DNA of 64,000 nt from Stenotrophomonas rhizophila (GTDB lineage: Bacteria > Pseudomonadota > Gammaproteobacteria > Xanthomonadales > Xanthomonadaceae): NCBI RefSeq assembly GCF_007667275.1, contig NZ_VDQT01000003.1:434001-498000 (forward strand), in the 5' to 3' direction. Position numbers and translations under genes: made by a program. Under the pieces are notes generated by a model. The model was not told the origin of the DNA and searched no databases. It saw only the letters and a program-made list of their open reading frames with translations. Positions 54,677-63,002 of this stretch are shown here, in pieces (the stretch's first letter is position 1; each line of letters starts with the position of its first letter).

Positions 54677-56359
54677 ATGAGCACGACCGCAGCCGCCAGC
54701 GCTGGCAAGGGAAAGATGCCACGCCAGATTCCGTACATCATCGGCAATGAGGCCTGCGAACGGTTCAGCTTCTATGGGATGCGCAACATCCTGGTGCAGT
54801 TCCTGATCACCTCGCTGCTGCTGCAGGAGGTCCTTGATCCGGCCCGCGAAGCCGAGGCCAAGGACATCATGCACAGCTTCATGATCGGCGTGTATTTCTT
54901 CCCGCTGCTCGGCGGCTGGCTGGCGGACAAGTTCTTCGGCAAGTACCACACCATCCTCTGGTTCAGCCTGGTCTACTGCGCCGGCCACGCCTGCCTGGCG
55001 CTGTTCGAGAACAGCCGCGAAGGCTTCTTCCTGGGCCTGGGGCTGATCGCGCTCGGCGCCGGTGGCATCAAGCCGCTGGTGGCCTCGTTCATGGGCGACC
55101 AGTTCGACCAGGGCAACAAGCACCTGGCCAAGGTGGTGTTCGACGCATTCTATTGGATCATCAACTTCGGCTCGCTGTTCGCCTCGCTGCTGATTCCGCT
55201 GGCGCTGAAGAATCTTGGCCCGCAGTGGGCGTTCGGCATCCCCGGCATCCTGATGTTCGTGGCCACCTTCGTGTTCTGGCTGGGCCGCAGGCGCTATGTG
55301 CTGGTGCCGCTGCCGCCGAAGGACCCCGACTCGTTCGCCAATGTGGTTCGCACTGCGCTGATGACCCGTCGACCAGTGGAGGGTCCCGCGTCGAAGGCGA
55401 TGCGCGCGCTGGGTGTGCTTATCGCGGTTGGATCGGTGTACTGGCTTGGCGTATGGGCGGTTGTCCCGTGCGCGGTGGCGGCAGTGCTCTGGGTGCGCCG
55501 CGAGCGGCCCGGCCTGGCGATGGCGCTGGGTGGCGTTGTGGTCGCCCTGGGCATGGGCGTCTTTACTCCGATGCTCGGCATCGTCATCGTGCTCTGCCTG
55601 GCACTGGTATCCCTGCTCATCGGTGTGGGTGGCGGCGCGTGGCTGCGGCTGGAGACGGCGCGCGGACACCATCCGGACGAGTCGATCGAGGGCGTCCGCT
55701 CGGTACTGCGCGTGCTGGTGATCTTCGCGCTCACCACGCCGTTCTTCTCGCTGTTCGACCAGAAGGCCTCCACCTGGGTGCTGCAGGGCAAGGACATGGT
55801 GATGCCGAGCTGGTTCACCGCCTCGCAGATGCAGGCACTGAATCCCCTGCTGGTGATGCTGCTGATTCCGTTCAACAACCTGGTGCTGTACCCCGCGTTG
55901 CGCCGGTTTGGTTTCGAGCCGACCGCGCTGCGGCGCATGACCGCGGGTATCGCGTTCAGCGGCCTGGCCTGGGTCGTGGTGGGTGGCATCCAGGTGATGA
56001 TGGACGGCGGCAATGCCATGTCCATCTTCTGGCAGGTGCTGCCTTACGCGCTGCTGACCTTCGGTGAGGTGCTGGTCTCGGCCACCGGTCTGGAGTTCGC
56101 CTACAGCCAGGCGCCGCAGGCGATGAAAGGCGTGGTCATGAGCTTCTGGAATCTGACCACCACCATCGGCAACCTGTGGGTGCTGTTGTCCAACGCGGCG
56201 GTGCGCAACGACACGGTGACCCACCAGATCGCCAGCACCGGGCTCAGTGAGGCGGCGTTCCTGATGTTCTTCTTCGCCGGCTTCGCGTTTGTCGCCGCGT
56301 TGGCCTTCGGTTGGTATGCCAAGCGCTATCGTATGGTCGACAACTACCGCGCTGCCTGA
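54677..56359 (+). CDS. POT-family proton-dependent oligopeptide transporter
   Basis: 560-aa inner-membrane symporter of di- and tripeptides. The N-terminal PTR2 signature ExxERFxFYGMR (ACERFSFYGMRNIL, about 23-36) and the GxGGIKPLVASFMGDQFD motif are present, with 12 or more predicted spans and a longer middle loop (about 210-345). ATG 54677 follows directly after an open upstream extension and fits the family's short N-terminus. Slightly longer than DtpA-type proteins (about 500 aa) because of the middle insertion. Confidence 0.93.
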   Translation: MSTTAAASAGKGKMPRQIPYIIGNEACERFSFYGMRNILVQFLITSLLLQEVLDPAREAEAKDIMHSFMIGVYFFPLLGGWLADKFFGKYHTILWFSLVYCAGHACLALFENSREGFFLGLGLIALGAGGIKPLVASFMGDQFDQGNKHLAKVVFDAFYWIINFGSLFASLLIPLALKNLGPQWAFGIPGILMFVATFVFWLGRRRYVLVPLPPKDPDSFANVVRTALMTRRPVEGPASKAMRALGVLIAVGSVYWLGVWAVVPCAVAAVLWVRRERPGLAMALGGVVVALGMGVFTPMLGIVIVLCLALVSLLIGVGGGAWLRLETARGHHPDESIEGVRSVLRVLVIFALTTPFFSLFDQKASTWVLQGKDMVMPSWFTASQMQALNPLLVMLLIPFNNLVLYPALRRFGFEPTALRRMTAGIAFSGLAWVVVGGIQVMMDGGNAMSIFWQVLPYALLTFGEVLVSATGLEFAYSQAPQAMKGVVMSFWNLTTTIGNLWVLLSNAAVRNDTVTHQIASTGLSEAAFLMFFFAGFAFVAALAFGWYAKRYRMVDNYRAA

Positions 56360-56367
56360 GTACTGCC

Positions 56368-56991
56368 ATGACCCCCGTGAACCTGCTGCTGATCGCCATC
56401 ACCGCCCTGGTGTCGTGGATGGCCTTCAACAACCGCGCGCTGGCCGACCGCCTGATCCTGTGGCCGCCGGCGGTGGACCGCAAGCGCCAGTACGACCGCC
56501 TGGTGACCTACGGCTTCATCCATGCGGACTGGTCGCACCTGATCTTCAACATGATCACGCTGTTCTTCTTCGGCGGGCAGATCGAGCGGGTCATGGCCAG
56601 CCTGACCGGCAGCTACCTGACCTACCCGGCGTTCTACCTGGGAGCGCTGGTGGTGTCGATCCTGCCCAGTTACCTGAAGAACCAGAAGAACCCGAACTAC
56701 ATGAGCCTGGGCGCGTCGGGCGCGGTGTCGGCGGTGCTGTTCGCCTTCATCCTGCTCAGCCCGTGGACCATCATCTTCGTGTTCTTCATTCCGGCGCCGG
56801 CGATCATCTATGCCGCGTTCTACGTCGGCTACAGCATCTGGATGGACCGCAGGGGCGGTGACCGCATCAACCACAGCGCGCACCTGGCCGGTGCCGCGTT
56901 CGGGGTGATCTTCATGCTGGCGATGCGCCCGGAGATCTTCGGGCACTTCCTGGCCGAGCTGAGCAACCCGCGCTTCAGCCTGGGCGGCTGA
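56368..56991 (+). CDS. Rhomboid-family intramembrane serine protease
   Basis: 207 aa, six predicted membrane spans. The catalytic pair Ser117 (LGASGAV) and His172 (NHSAHLAGAAFG), plus the His57/Asn61 motif (HLIFN), are present, so it is probably active. Rhomboids cut transmembrane segments of other proteins; the substrate is unknown. ATG 56368 lies 8 bp after the POT gene. Confidence 0.92.
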   Translation: MTPVNLLLIAITALVSWMAFNNRALADRLILWPPAVDRKRQYDRLVTYGFIHADWSHLIFNMITLFFFGGQIERVMASLTGSYLTYPAFYLGALVVSILPSYLKNQKNPNYMSLGASGAVSAVLFAFILLSPWTIIFVFFIPAPAIIYAAFYVGYSIWMDRRGGDRINHSAHLAGAAFGVIFMLAMRPEIFGHFLAELSNPRFSLGG

Positions 56992-57003
56992 GGGGGAGGG
57001 AGG

Positions 57004-57028
57004 GTCACGACCAACGGTCGTGACCTAC
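57004..57028 (-). repeat. GTAG-type palindromic repeat (inverted pair, left)
   Basis: GTCACGACC-aac-GGTCGTGAC followed by CTAC. Paired with 57073 in opposite orientation. Confidence 0.8.
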
Positions 57029-57072
57029 CGGGGCAGATGGTCGTCATCAACCGGGGCCGGTCACGAACTCTG

Positions 57073-57097
57073 GTAGGTCACGACGGTTGGTCGTGAC
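57073..57097 (+). repeat. GTAG-type palindromic repeat (inverted pair, right)
   Basis: GTAG then GTCACGAC/GTCGTGAC. Lies 5 bp before the end of the small minus-strand gene at 57102. Confidence 0.8.
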
Positions 57098-57101
57098 TGC
57101 T

Positions 57102-57278
57102 TTACGCCGCGAAACGCTGGTCGGTACCGTAGGTGCTGAGCAGGCGGGCGTAGACCTCGTGGTCGATCAGGTCGAATTCCGAGCCCTGGGTCTGGCCGTT
57201 CAGCGCGAGCTGGAACAGGCCCTCCAGCAGCGAGCTGTCGGCGTCGCCCGGCAGGGCAAAATCGGGTGCATGGTCCAT
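57102..57278 (-). CDS. Small acidic protein of 58 aa, unknown function
   Basis: Short gene, 58 codons. The ATG at 57278 is preceded by GAGGAG at about 6-nt spacing, and codon choice is strongly G/C at third positions. The product begins MDHAPDFALPGDADSSLLEG, continues with an amphipathic stretch (LFQLALNGQTQGSEFDLIDHEVYARLLS) and ends GTDQRFAA. No signal peptide or membrane span. Not recognised; it may be a regulatory or heat-stable small protein. Between the rhomboid and GNAT genes, on the opposite strand. Confidence 0.7.
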   Translation of the reverse strand: MDHAPDFALPGDADSSLLEGLFQLALNGQTQGSEFDLIDHEVYARLLSTYGTDQRFAA

Positions 57279-57489
57279 ATGGCGCTCCTCGGGACACGGA
57301 TGGGGCAGACAGGTGTCGCAAAACGCGTGCCAGCTTTTGCGGCCTGTCCGAAACCGATATCGGCTTGAATCGGGCGGACTTTAGGACTGCATGTGACCCA
57401 ATGCGTCGCCTGTTGCCCCTGTTCAGGCTTCACGCGATCATGGCGCCGCGCTGCGCACTATCGCGACAGTCGCCGCAGGAGACACCGCC

Positions 57490-57792
57490 ATGGCTTCGGT
57501 CACCCCGCCGGGATTGGCATATGAGGTGGAGCACGACCTGGACCGCCACCGGTTCCAGGCGCGGGTCCAGGGACACCTGGCCCTGCTGGACTACCAGATC
57601 AAGCGCAAACGGATGGTCATTATCCATACCGAGGTGCCCGAGGCCATCGGCGGCCGCGGCATCGCGGGGGAGCTGACCAAGGTCGCCCTGCGCTATGCGC
57701 GCGACAACAAGCTCAAGGTGGTGCCGGCGTGCGCCTACGCCGAGCAGTTCTTCGCACGGCACACCGAATACGACGATTTGCTGGCGTCTTGA
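57490..57792 (+). CDS. Small GNAT-like acetyltransferase (PF14542 type)
   Basis: 100 aa. Minimal GNAT domain of the YjdJ-like family, with the acetyl-CoA loop in VPEAIGGRGIAGEL and the C-terminal VVPACAYAEQFFARHTEYDDLL typical of this group. Substrate unknown, perhaps a small amine or a protein lysine. ATG 57490 has AGGAG nearby. Probably monocistronic or co-transcribed with the lipoprotein gene 59 bp downstream. Confidence 0.9.
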   Translation: MASVTPPGLAYEVEHDLDRHRFQARVQGHLALLDYQIKRKRMVIIHTEVPEAIGGRGIAGELTKVALRYARDNKLKVVPACAYAEQFFARHTEYDDLLAS

Positions 57793-57851
57793 ACACAGGC
57801 GCTTTTCACGGACGAAGGATCATCATGCTGGGTTTCAACAAGGGGATTGCA

Positions 57852-58712
57852 ATGAACATCGCAGGAAACCGCCGCGCGCTGCGTATGGGCGCGCTGGCGT
57901 TGGCCGTGGGGCTGGTGCTGCTGGCTGGATGCAAGCGCGAGGATGACAGCGCGGTCGCGCCCGCCGCCGACAGCACCGCCGCGCAACCAGACATCGCCAC
58001 GCCGCAGGCGACGGCAGAGGCGCCGCTGGAGCTGCGCGATGTCATCGAAAACACCCCGCAGGCGGTGGTGGGCATCAGCTATCCGCCGGACGTGAACCGT
58101 TTCCCGGGGCTGGCCAAGGCCCTGTCGGACTATGCCACGGCCGCGCGCGCCGAACTGCAGCAGGCGGTGGACGGCCTGGGCAACGACAAGCCGACCATGC
58201 CCTACGAGCTGTCGCTGAGCTTTGAAAAGGTGCTGGAGACCCCGCAGCTGCTGGTGATCAGCGCCGACGGCAGCCGCTACACCGGGGGCGCCCATGGCGA
58301 GCCGCTGGTGGCCCGGTTCGTGTGGCTGCCGAATGCGCAGCAGATGCTGACCGCCGACAAGCTGATCCCCGACAGCAAGGGCTGGGGCGTGGTCAGCGAC
58401 TACGTGGCCGACCAGCTGCGCGAGCGCATGGCGACCCGGCTGAGCAGCGACGACATGGAACCGGGCCAGATGCAGGAGGCGCTGCGCAGTGCCAGCCGGA
58501 TGATTGCCGACGGCACCGGGGCCAGCGCCGACAACTTCAGCCAGTTCCAGCCGATGACCGATCCGAATGGGCTGATCACGGCCGTGCGTTTCGTGTTCCC
58601 GCCGTACCAGGTGGGGCCGTATTCGGATGGCACCCAGACCGTGGACGTGCCGGCCGCCGTGCTGGCGCCGCACGTGGCCCCGGCCTACGCCGGGCTGTTC
58701 GCCAAGGGCTAG
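57852..58712 (+). CDS. DUF3298-type lipoprotein
   Basis: 286 aa. Signal peptide with lipobox VLLAGC (Cys at about 27), then a linker and a DUF4163/DUF3298 RsiV-like region (about 55-280), recognised by LSLSFEKVLETPQLLVISADGSRYTGGAHGEPL and ARFVWLPNAQQMLTADKLIP. Related domains are found in lysozyme-binding RsiV and in deacetylase-associated proteins, so a cell-wall or inhibitor role is possible. Two starts fit: ATG 57825 (GAAGGA) and ATG 57852 (AGGGG). The latter is used. Confidence 0.8.
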   Translation: MNIAGNRRALRMGALALAVGLVLLAGCKREDDSAVAPAADSTAAQPDIATPQATAEAPLELRDVIENTPQAVVGISYPPDVNRFPGLAKALSDYATAARAELQQAVDGLGNDKPTMPYELSLSFEKVLETPQLLVISADGSRYTGGAHGEPLVARFVWLPNAQQMLTADKLIPDSKGWGVVSDYVADQLRERMATRLSSDDMEPGQMQEALRSASRMIADGTGASADNFSQFQPMTDPNGLITAVRFVFPPYQVGPYSDGTQTVDVPAAVLAPHVAPAYAGLFAKG

Positions 58713-58725
58713 AAGGGGGCCGACC

Positions 58726-59844
58726 GTGGACGTGGGGCTGCAACGACGGGTCATCGAGTTGCTGCACGAGGCCGACGTCACCGTCGACGGTGACCGGCCG
58801 CACGACATCCACGTGAACGATCCGCGCTTCTATTCGCGGGTCATCGCCGAAGGTTCGCTCGGGCTGGGCGAAAGCTACATGGATGGGCAGTGGGACGCGG
58901 CCTCGCTGGATGGCTTCCTGCTGCACGTGTTGCAGGCCCACCTGGGTGAGCGCGTACACGGCTGGCGCGAGCTGGGCGACGCGCTGAAGGCGCGGCTGTT
59001 CAACCTGCAGGCCGGCGGCGGCAGCCTGGAGGTCGGCCGCCGCCACTACGACCTGGGCAACGACCTGTACCACGCCATGCTCGGCAAGCGGCTGGTGTAC
59101 AGCTGCGGCTACTGGGCGCAGGCCAACGACCTGGACAGCGCGCAGGAAGCCAAGCTGGACCTGATCTGCCGCAAGCTCGGGCTGCGCCCGGGGCAGCGCG
59201 TGCTGGACATCGGTTGCGGTTGGGGCGAGGCGCTGAAGTTCGCCACCGAACGCTATGGTGTTTCCGGCGTGGGCATTACGATCTCGCAGGAGCAGGCCGA
59301 CTTCGCCCGCAGGCTGTGCGCGGGCCTGCCGATCGAGATCCGCCTGCAGGACTACCACGAGGTCGATGAGCGCTTCGATGCGATCCTGTCGGTGGGCATG
59401 TTCGAGCACGTGGGCGACAAGAACTACCGCAGCTATTTCGAGATGGCGCGGCGCTGCCTGGCGCCGGACGGTCTGTTCCTGCTGCACAGCATTGGCAGCA
59501 ATCTGTCGCGGCACCGCACAGACCCGTGGATCGCGCGCTACATCTTCCCCAACTCGATGCTGCCGTCGGCGGCGCAGATCACCGCCGCATATGAGGGCCT
59601 GTTCGTGCTGGAGGACTGGCACAGCTTCGGCGCCGACTACGACCGCACCCTGCAGGCCTGGCGCGCCAATGTGGAAGCGGCCTGGCCGCAGCTGGACCAG
59701 CAACGCTACGACGAACGCTTCAAGCGCATGTGGCGTTTCTACCTGGCCGGCTCCATGGCCAGTTTCCGCTGCCGGCACGCCCAGCTGTGGCAGCTGGTGC
59801 TGTCGCCCAACGGCGTGCCGGGCGGGTATGTCGCACCGAGGTGA
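58726..59844 (+). CDS. cfa: Cyclopropane-fatty-acyl-phospholipid synthase
   Basis: 372 aa. Methylates unsaturated phospholipid acyl chains using SAM. SAM motif VLDIGCGWGE (about 161-170), the preceding YSCGYW and the later MFEHVG and RRCLAPDGLFLLHSI segments are diagnostic. The N-terminal lipid-binding domain (about 1-110) is complete. The GTG at 58726, 13 bp after the upstream stop and preceded by a G-run, is the best start. Acts at the inner membrane; usually induced in stationary phase. Confidence 0.93.
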   Translation: MDVGLQRRVIELLHEADVTVDGDRPHDIHVNDPRFYSRVIAEGSLGLGESYMDGQWDAASLDGFLLHVLQAHLGERVHGWRELGDALKARLFNLQAGGGSLEVGRRHYDLGNDLYHAMLGKRLVYSCGYWAQANDLDSAQEAKLDLICRKLGLRPGQRVLDIGCGWGEALKFATERYGVSGVGITISQEQADFARRLCAGLPIEIRLQDYHEVDERFDAILSVGMFEHVGDKNYRSYFEMARRCLAPDGLFLLHSIGSNLSRHRTDPWIARYIFPNSMLPSAAQITAAYEGLFVLEDWHSFGADYDRTLQAWRANVEAAWPQLDQQRYDERFKRMWRFYLAGSMASFRCRHAQLWQLVLSPNGVPGGYVAPR

Positions 59845-59872
59845 TCACACGCGAACGGTGTGGCATGGCCAG

Positions 59873-59891
59873 GGACACGCCATGCGTGTCC
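59873..59891 (+). repeat. Palindromic repeat
   Basis: Stem GGACACGC/GCGTGTCC with a CAT loop, without a clear GTAG end. Between cfa and the dcp terminator. Confidence 0.6.
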
Positions 59892-59910
59892 GCGATGAAC
59901 CCGGCAAAGC

Positions 59911-59944
59911 AAAAAAAAAACCGCCCGGCATCTGCCGGGCGGTT
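59911..59944 (-). terminator. Rho-independent terminator of dcp
   Basis: 12-bp stem AACCGCCCGGCA/TGCCGGGCGGTT, followed on the minus strand by a run of Ts. Lies 16 bp after the dcp stop. Confidence 0.92.
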
Positions 59945-59960
59945 CTGACTTGCAGGCGCG

Positions 59961-62126
59961 TTACTTCTTATCCGGAACCAGCCCACGCTTCTCGAGCAGC
60001 GGTTCGATCTGCGGCTCATGACCGGCGAAATCGCGGAACAGCTGCATCGCGTCCACGCTGCCACCCTTGGACAGCAGGGTGGCGCGGAAGTGGTCGCCGT
60101 TCTTGCGGCTCAGGCCGCCGTTGTCGCGGAACCACTTCTGGGTGTTGGCGTCCAGCACTTCCGACCAGATGTAGGCGTAGTAGCCGGCCGAGTAGCCGCC
60201 CATGATGTGGCTGAAGTACGGGGTCTTGTAGCGCGGCGGGACCGGTGCGTAATAGATGCCGTCCTTCTCCAGCGCCGCGCGTTCGAAGGCCATCACGTCC
60301 TTGGCGGCAGGCACCTGGTCCGGGCCGATCTGGTGCCAGCGCTGGTCGAGCATGGCCGCGCCCAGGTATTCGGTGGTGGCGAAGCCCTGGTTGAACTTGG
60401 CCGCGGCCAGCACCTTGTCCAGCAGCGCCTGCGGCATCGCAGTGCCGTTGCGGTAATCCTTGGCGTAGTTCTTCAGGATCGCCGGGTTGTCGGCCCACAT
60501 CTCGTTGACCTGCGAGGGGAACTCGACGAAGTCGCGCGGCACCGACGTGCCCGAGAAGTACGGGTACTTCACGTTCGAGAACATGCCGTGCAGCGCATGG
60601 CCGAATTCGTGGAAGGTGGTGGTCACTTCATCCCAGGTCAGCAGGGTCGGCTGGCCGGCCGGCGGCTTGGGGATGTTGAGGTGGTTGGCCACCACCGGCT
60701 TGAAGCCGGTCAGGCCGGACTGCTGCACGTAGGCGTTCATCCACGCACCGCCACGCTTGGAGGCGCGGGCGTACGGGTCGAAGATGAAGATCGCCAGCTG
60801 GCTGCCGTCGGCATCGAACACGTCATACACGGTGACGTCGTCGTGGTAGACCGGCAGGTCGGTGCGCTGCTTGAAAGTCAGGCCGTATTCCTGGTTGGCG
60901 GCGAAGAACACGCCGTTCTCCAGTACGTTCTTCAGCTCGAAGTACGGCTTGAGCTGGGATTCGTCGAAGTTGTACTTGGCCTGGCGCACCTTCTCGCTGT
61001 AGAAGGCCCAGTCCCATGCCTCGAGCTTGAAGGTCGGCTTGCCGGCGGCCTTCTGTTCCTTGTCGATCATCGCCTGCAGGTCGGCGGCTTCGCGCTTGGC
61101 GTTGGCCACTGCGGCCGGGGCCAGCTGGCCAAGCATCGCGTTGACCGCTTCGGGGGTCTTGGCGGTCTGGTTGGTCAGGTTGTAGGCGGCGAAGTTCTCG
61201 AAGCCCATCAGCTTGGCCTTGTCGGCGCGCAGCTGCATGATGCGCGCGACCAGCGCGGTGTTGTCGAACTCGCCACCGCGGCTGCCACGGGTGACCGAGG
61301 CGTCGTAGATCTTCTTGCGCAGGTCGCGGTTGGTCAGGTTGGTCAGCGGCGGCTGGCCGGTGGTGTTGAGCAGGGCGATGACGTACTTGCCGTCCAGCTT
61401 GCGTGCCTTGGCTGCTTCGGAGGCGGCGGCGATCTGCTCGGCCGACAGGCCGTCGAGCAGCTTGACGTCGTCCACGGTCACCGCCGAGGCATTCACTTCG
61501 TTCTGCACGTTCTGGCTGAACTTGGTGCCCAGGTTGGCCAGCTCGGCGTTCATCGCCTTGAGCTTGGTCTTGTCGGCTTCGCTCAGCTTGGCGCCGGCGC
61601 GCACGTAGCTTTCGTAGTACTTCTCGACCAGGCGTACGCCTTCGGCGTCCAGGCCGAGCTGGGTGCGGGTGTCGTACAGGGTCTGGATGCGGGCGAACAG
61701 CTTGCCGTTCAGCGCGATCGCATCGCTGTGCGCGGCGAACTTCGCCGAGTAGTCGGCCTGCAGCTTCTTGCGCGCATCGTTGGTGTCGGCGCCGACCAGG
61801 CTGAAGAACACGGTGGTAGCGCGGTCCAGGGTGTCACCGCTCTTTTCCAGGGCGATGAGGGTGTTGTCGAAGGTCGGCTTGGCCTTGTTGTTGGCGATGG
61901 CCTCCACTTCCTTCAGCTGCTGGGCCATGCCGGCATCGAAGGCGGGGGCGAAGTCGCTGTCCTTGATCTTGTCGAACTGCGGGTAGTGCAGCGGCAGGCG
62001 GCTGTCGGCGAAGAACGGGTTGGCCTGCTGGGCAGCGTTGGCGGCCGGGGTGGCGGCCACGGCGGAATAGGCGGGCAGGGCAAGGCCGAGGGTCACGGCG
62101 ACGGCGAGGGCAAGACGGGTGGTCAA
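59961..62126 (-). CDS. dcp: Peptidyl-dipeptidase Dcp (M3 family), periplasmic
   Basis: 721 aa. Zinc metallopeptidase releasing C-terminal dipeptides. The HEFGH zinc motif is at 506-510 (FHEFGHALHGM), and the downstream glutamate ligand lies in EFPSQVNEMW. A signal peptide (about 1-25) places it in the periplasm. The frame is open 74 codons further upstream, but that part lacks a signal peptide and overlaps a GTAG repeat. The TTG at 62126 with CCGGAG upstream gives the signal peptide directly and is preferred, an uncommon start codon. A strong terminator follows. Confidence 0.9.
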   Translation of the reverse strand: MTTRLALAVAVTLGLALPAYSAVAATPAANAAQQANPFFADSRLPLHYPQFDKIKDSDFAPAFDAGMAQQLKEVEAIANNKAKPTFDNTLIALEKSGDTLDRATTVFFSLVGADTNDARKKLQADYSAKFAAHSDAIALNGKLFARIQTLYDTRTQLGLDAEGVRLVEKYYESYVRAGAKLSEADKTKLKAMNAELANLGTKFSQNVQNEVNASAVTVDDVKLLDGLSAEQIAAASEAAKARKLDGKYVIALLNTTGQPPLTNLTNRDLRKKIYDASVTRGSRGGEFDNTALVARIMQLRADKAKLMGFENFAAYNLTNQTAKTPEAVNAMLGQLAPAAVANAKREAADLQAMIDKEQKAAGKPTFKLEAWDWAFYSEKVRQAKYNFDESQLKPYFELKNVLENGVFFAANQEYGLTFKQRTDLPVYHDDVTVYDVFDADGSQLAIFIFDPYARASKRGGAWMNAYVQQSGLTGFKPVVANHLNIPKPPAGQPTLLTWDEVTTTFHEFGHALHGMFSNVKYPYFSGTSVPRDFVEFPSQVNEMWADNPAILKNYAKDYRNGTAMPQALLDKVLAAAKFNQGFATTEYLGAAMLDQRWHQIGPDQVPAAKDVMAFERAALEKDGIYYAPVPPRYKTPYFSHIMGGYSAGYYAYIWSEVLDANTQKWFRDNGGLSRKNGDHFRATLLSKGGSVDAMQLFRDFAGHEPQIEPLLEKRGLVPDKK

Positions 62127-62224
62127 GGGGTAATCTCCGGTCAGACAAGTGCCCGAGGGTAACCCGGCCCGAGGGGCCCGGGCTTGTGTCGAAAGGCATG
62201 TGCGGGGGCGGAACGATACCTGCC

Positions 62225-62247
62225 GTAGAGCCACGCCCTGCGTGGCT
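62225..62247 (+). repeat. GTAG-type palindromic repeat
   Basis: GTAG then the stem AGCCACGC/GCGTGGCT, between dcp and the glutathione peroxidase gene (divergent). Confidence 0.75.
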
Positions 62248-62367
62248 GCGGGGCGTCCGGCGAAGGGCAATGCGCGCTCAAAACCGTGTTCCTTGCCATG
62301 CGTCAGGGGCCGGGCGCGTGGCGACGCGTTCATCGAATGGGCGCCCATCGGTCTCTCGGCGCGGCTC

Positions 62368-62373
62368 TACAAT
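62368..62373 (+). promoter_or_regulatory. Possible -10 box for the glutathione peroxidase gene
   Basis: TACAAT, 27 bp before ATG 62400. Close to the TATAAT consensus, but a matching -35 is not evident. Confidence 0.35.
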
Positions 62374-62399
62374 GGCCTGACCCCTCCCGGAGTGCTCGC

Positions 62400-62882
62400 A
62401 TGACCACCGCCTTCGATTTCTCGTTCGTGGACCTCGACGGCCAGCCCCAGTCGCTGGACCAGTATCGAGGCCAGGCCCTGCTGCTGGTCAACGTGGCCAG
62501 CAAATGCGGCTTCACCCCGCAGTACGAAGGGCTGGAAGCGCTGTGGCGCAAGTATCGCGAGCGCGGCCTGGTCGTGATCGGTTTTCCCTGCGACCAGTTC
62601 GGCCGCCAGGAACCGGGCAATGCTGATGAGATCCGCAGCTTCTGTTCACTGACCTACGAGGTGGACTTCCCGCTGTCGGAGAAGATCGAGGTCAACGGTG
62701 CCAACGCCCATCCGCTGTGGTCGTGGCTCAAGGCCGAGAAGTCGGGGCTGCTCGGCCTGAGCGGGATCAAATGGAACTTCAGCAAGTTCCTGGTCGGCCG
62801 TGATGGCAAGGTGCGGGAGCGGTACGCGCCCACCGACAAGCCGGAAAGCCTGCGCGGCGACATCGAGGCTGCGTTGGGGTGA
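62400..62882 (+). CDS. Glutathione peroxidase family protein (thiol peroxidase)
   Basis: 160 aa, BtuE-like non-selenium glutathione peroxidase. The peroxidatic cysteine Cys36 (NVASKCGFTPQY), a second cysteine Cys64 (GFPCDQFGRQ) and the catalytic Trp/Asn region WNFSKFLV are present. It reduces organic and hydrogen peroxides, probably with thioredoxin. GGAG upstream of ATG 62400. Confidence 0.92.
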   Translation: MTTAFDFSFVDLDGQPQSLDQYRGQALLLVNVASKCGFTPQYEGLEALWRKYRERGLVVIGFPCDQFGRQEPGNADEIRSFCSLTYEVDFPLSEKIEVNGANAHPLWSWLKAEKSGLLGLSGIKWNFSKFLVGRDGKVRERYAPTDKPESLRGDIEAALG

Positions 62883-62887
62883 CCGCT

Positions 62888-62910
62888 GGACACGCATGGC
62901 GTGTCCCTAC
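62888..62910 (-). repeat. GTAG-type palindromic repeat (inverted pair, left)
   Basis: GGACACGC-atg-GCGTGTCC-like stem followed by CTAC, just after the peroxidase stop. Confidence 0.75.
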
Positions 62911-62948
62911 GGATTCGTGACCGGTATCGCTGGCGGGGCGGCAATACG

Positions 62949-62971
62949 GTAGCGACACGCCACGCGTGTCC
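62949..62971 (+). repeat. GTAG-type palindromic repeat (inverted pair, right)
   Basis: GTAG then GACACGC/GCGTGTC. With the unit at 62888 it fills the gap between the convergent peroxidase and fpr genes. Confidence 0.75.
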
Positions 62972-63002
62972 CACGCGATGCGTCCGGCGCACGCCGCGCA
63001 GG

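Noticed and set aside
60018..62162. Plus-strand frame of 714 codons opposite dcp
   Set aside because: Antisense shadow; no family feature, while dcp has its signal peptide, HEFGH and terminator.
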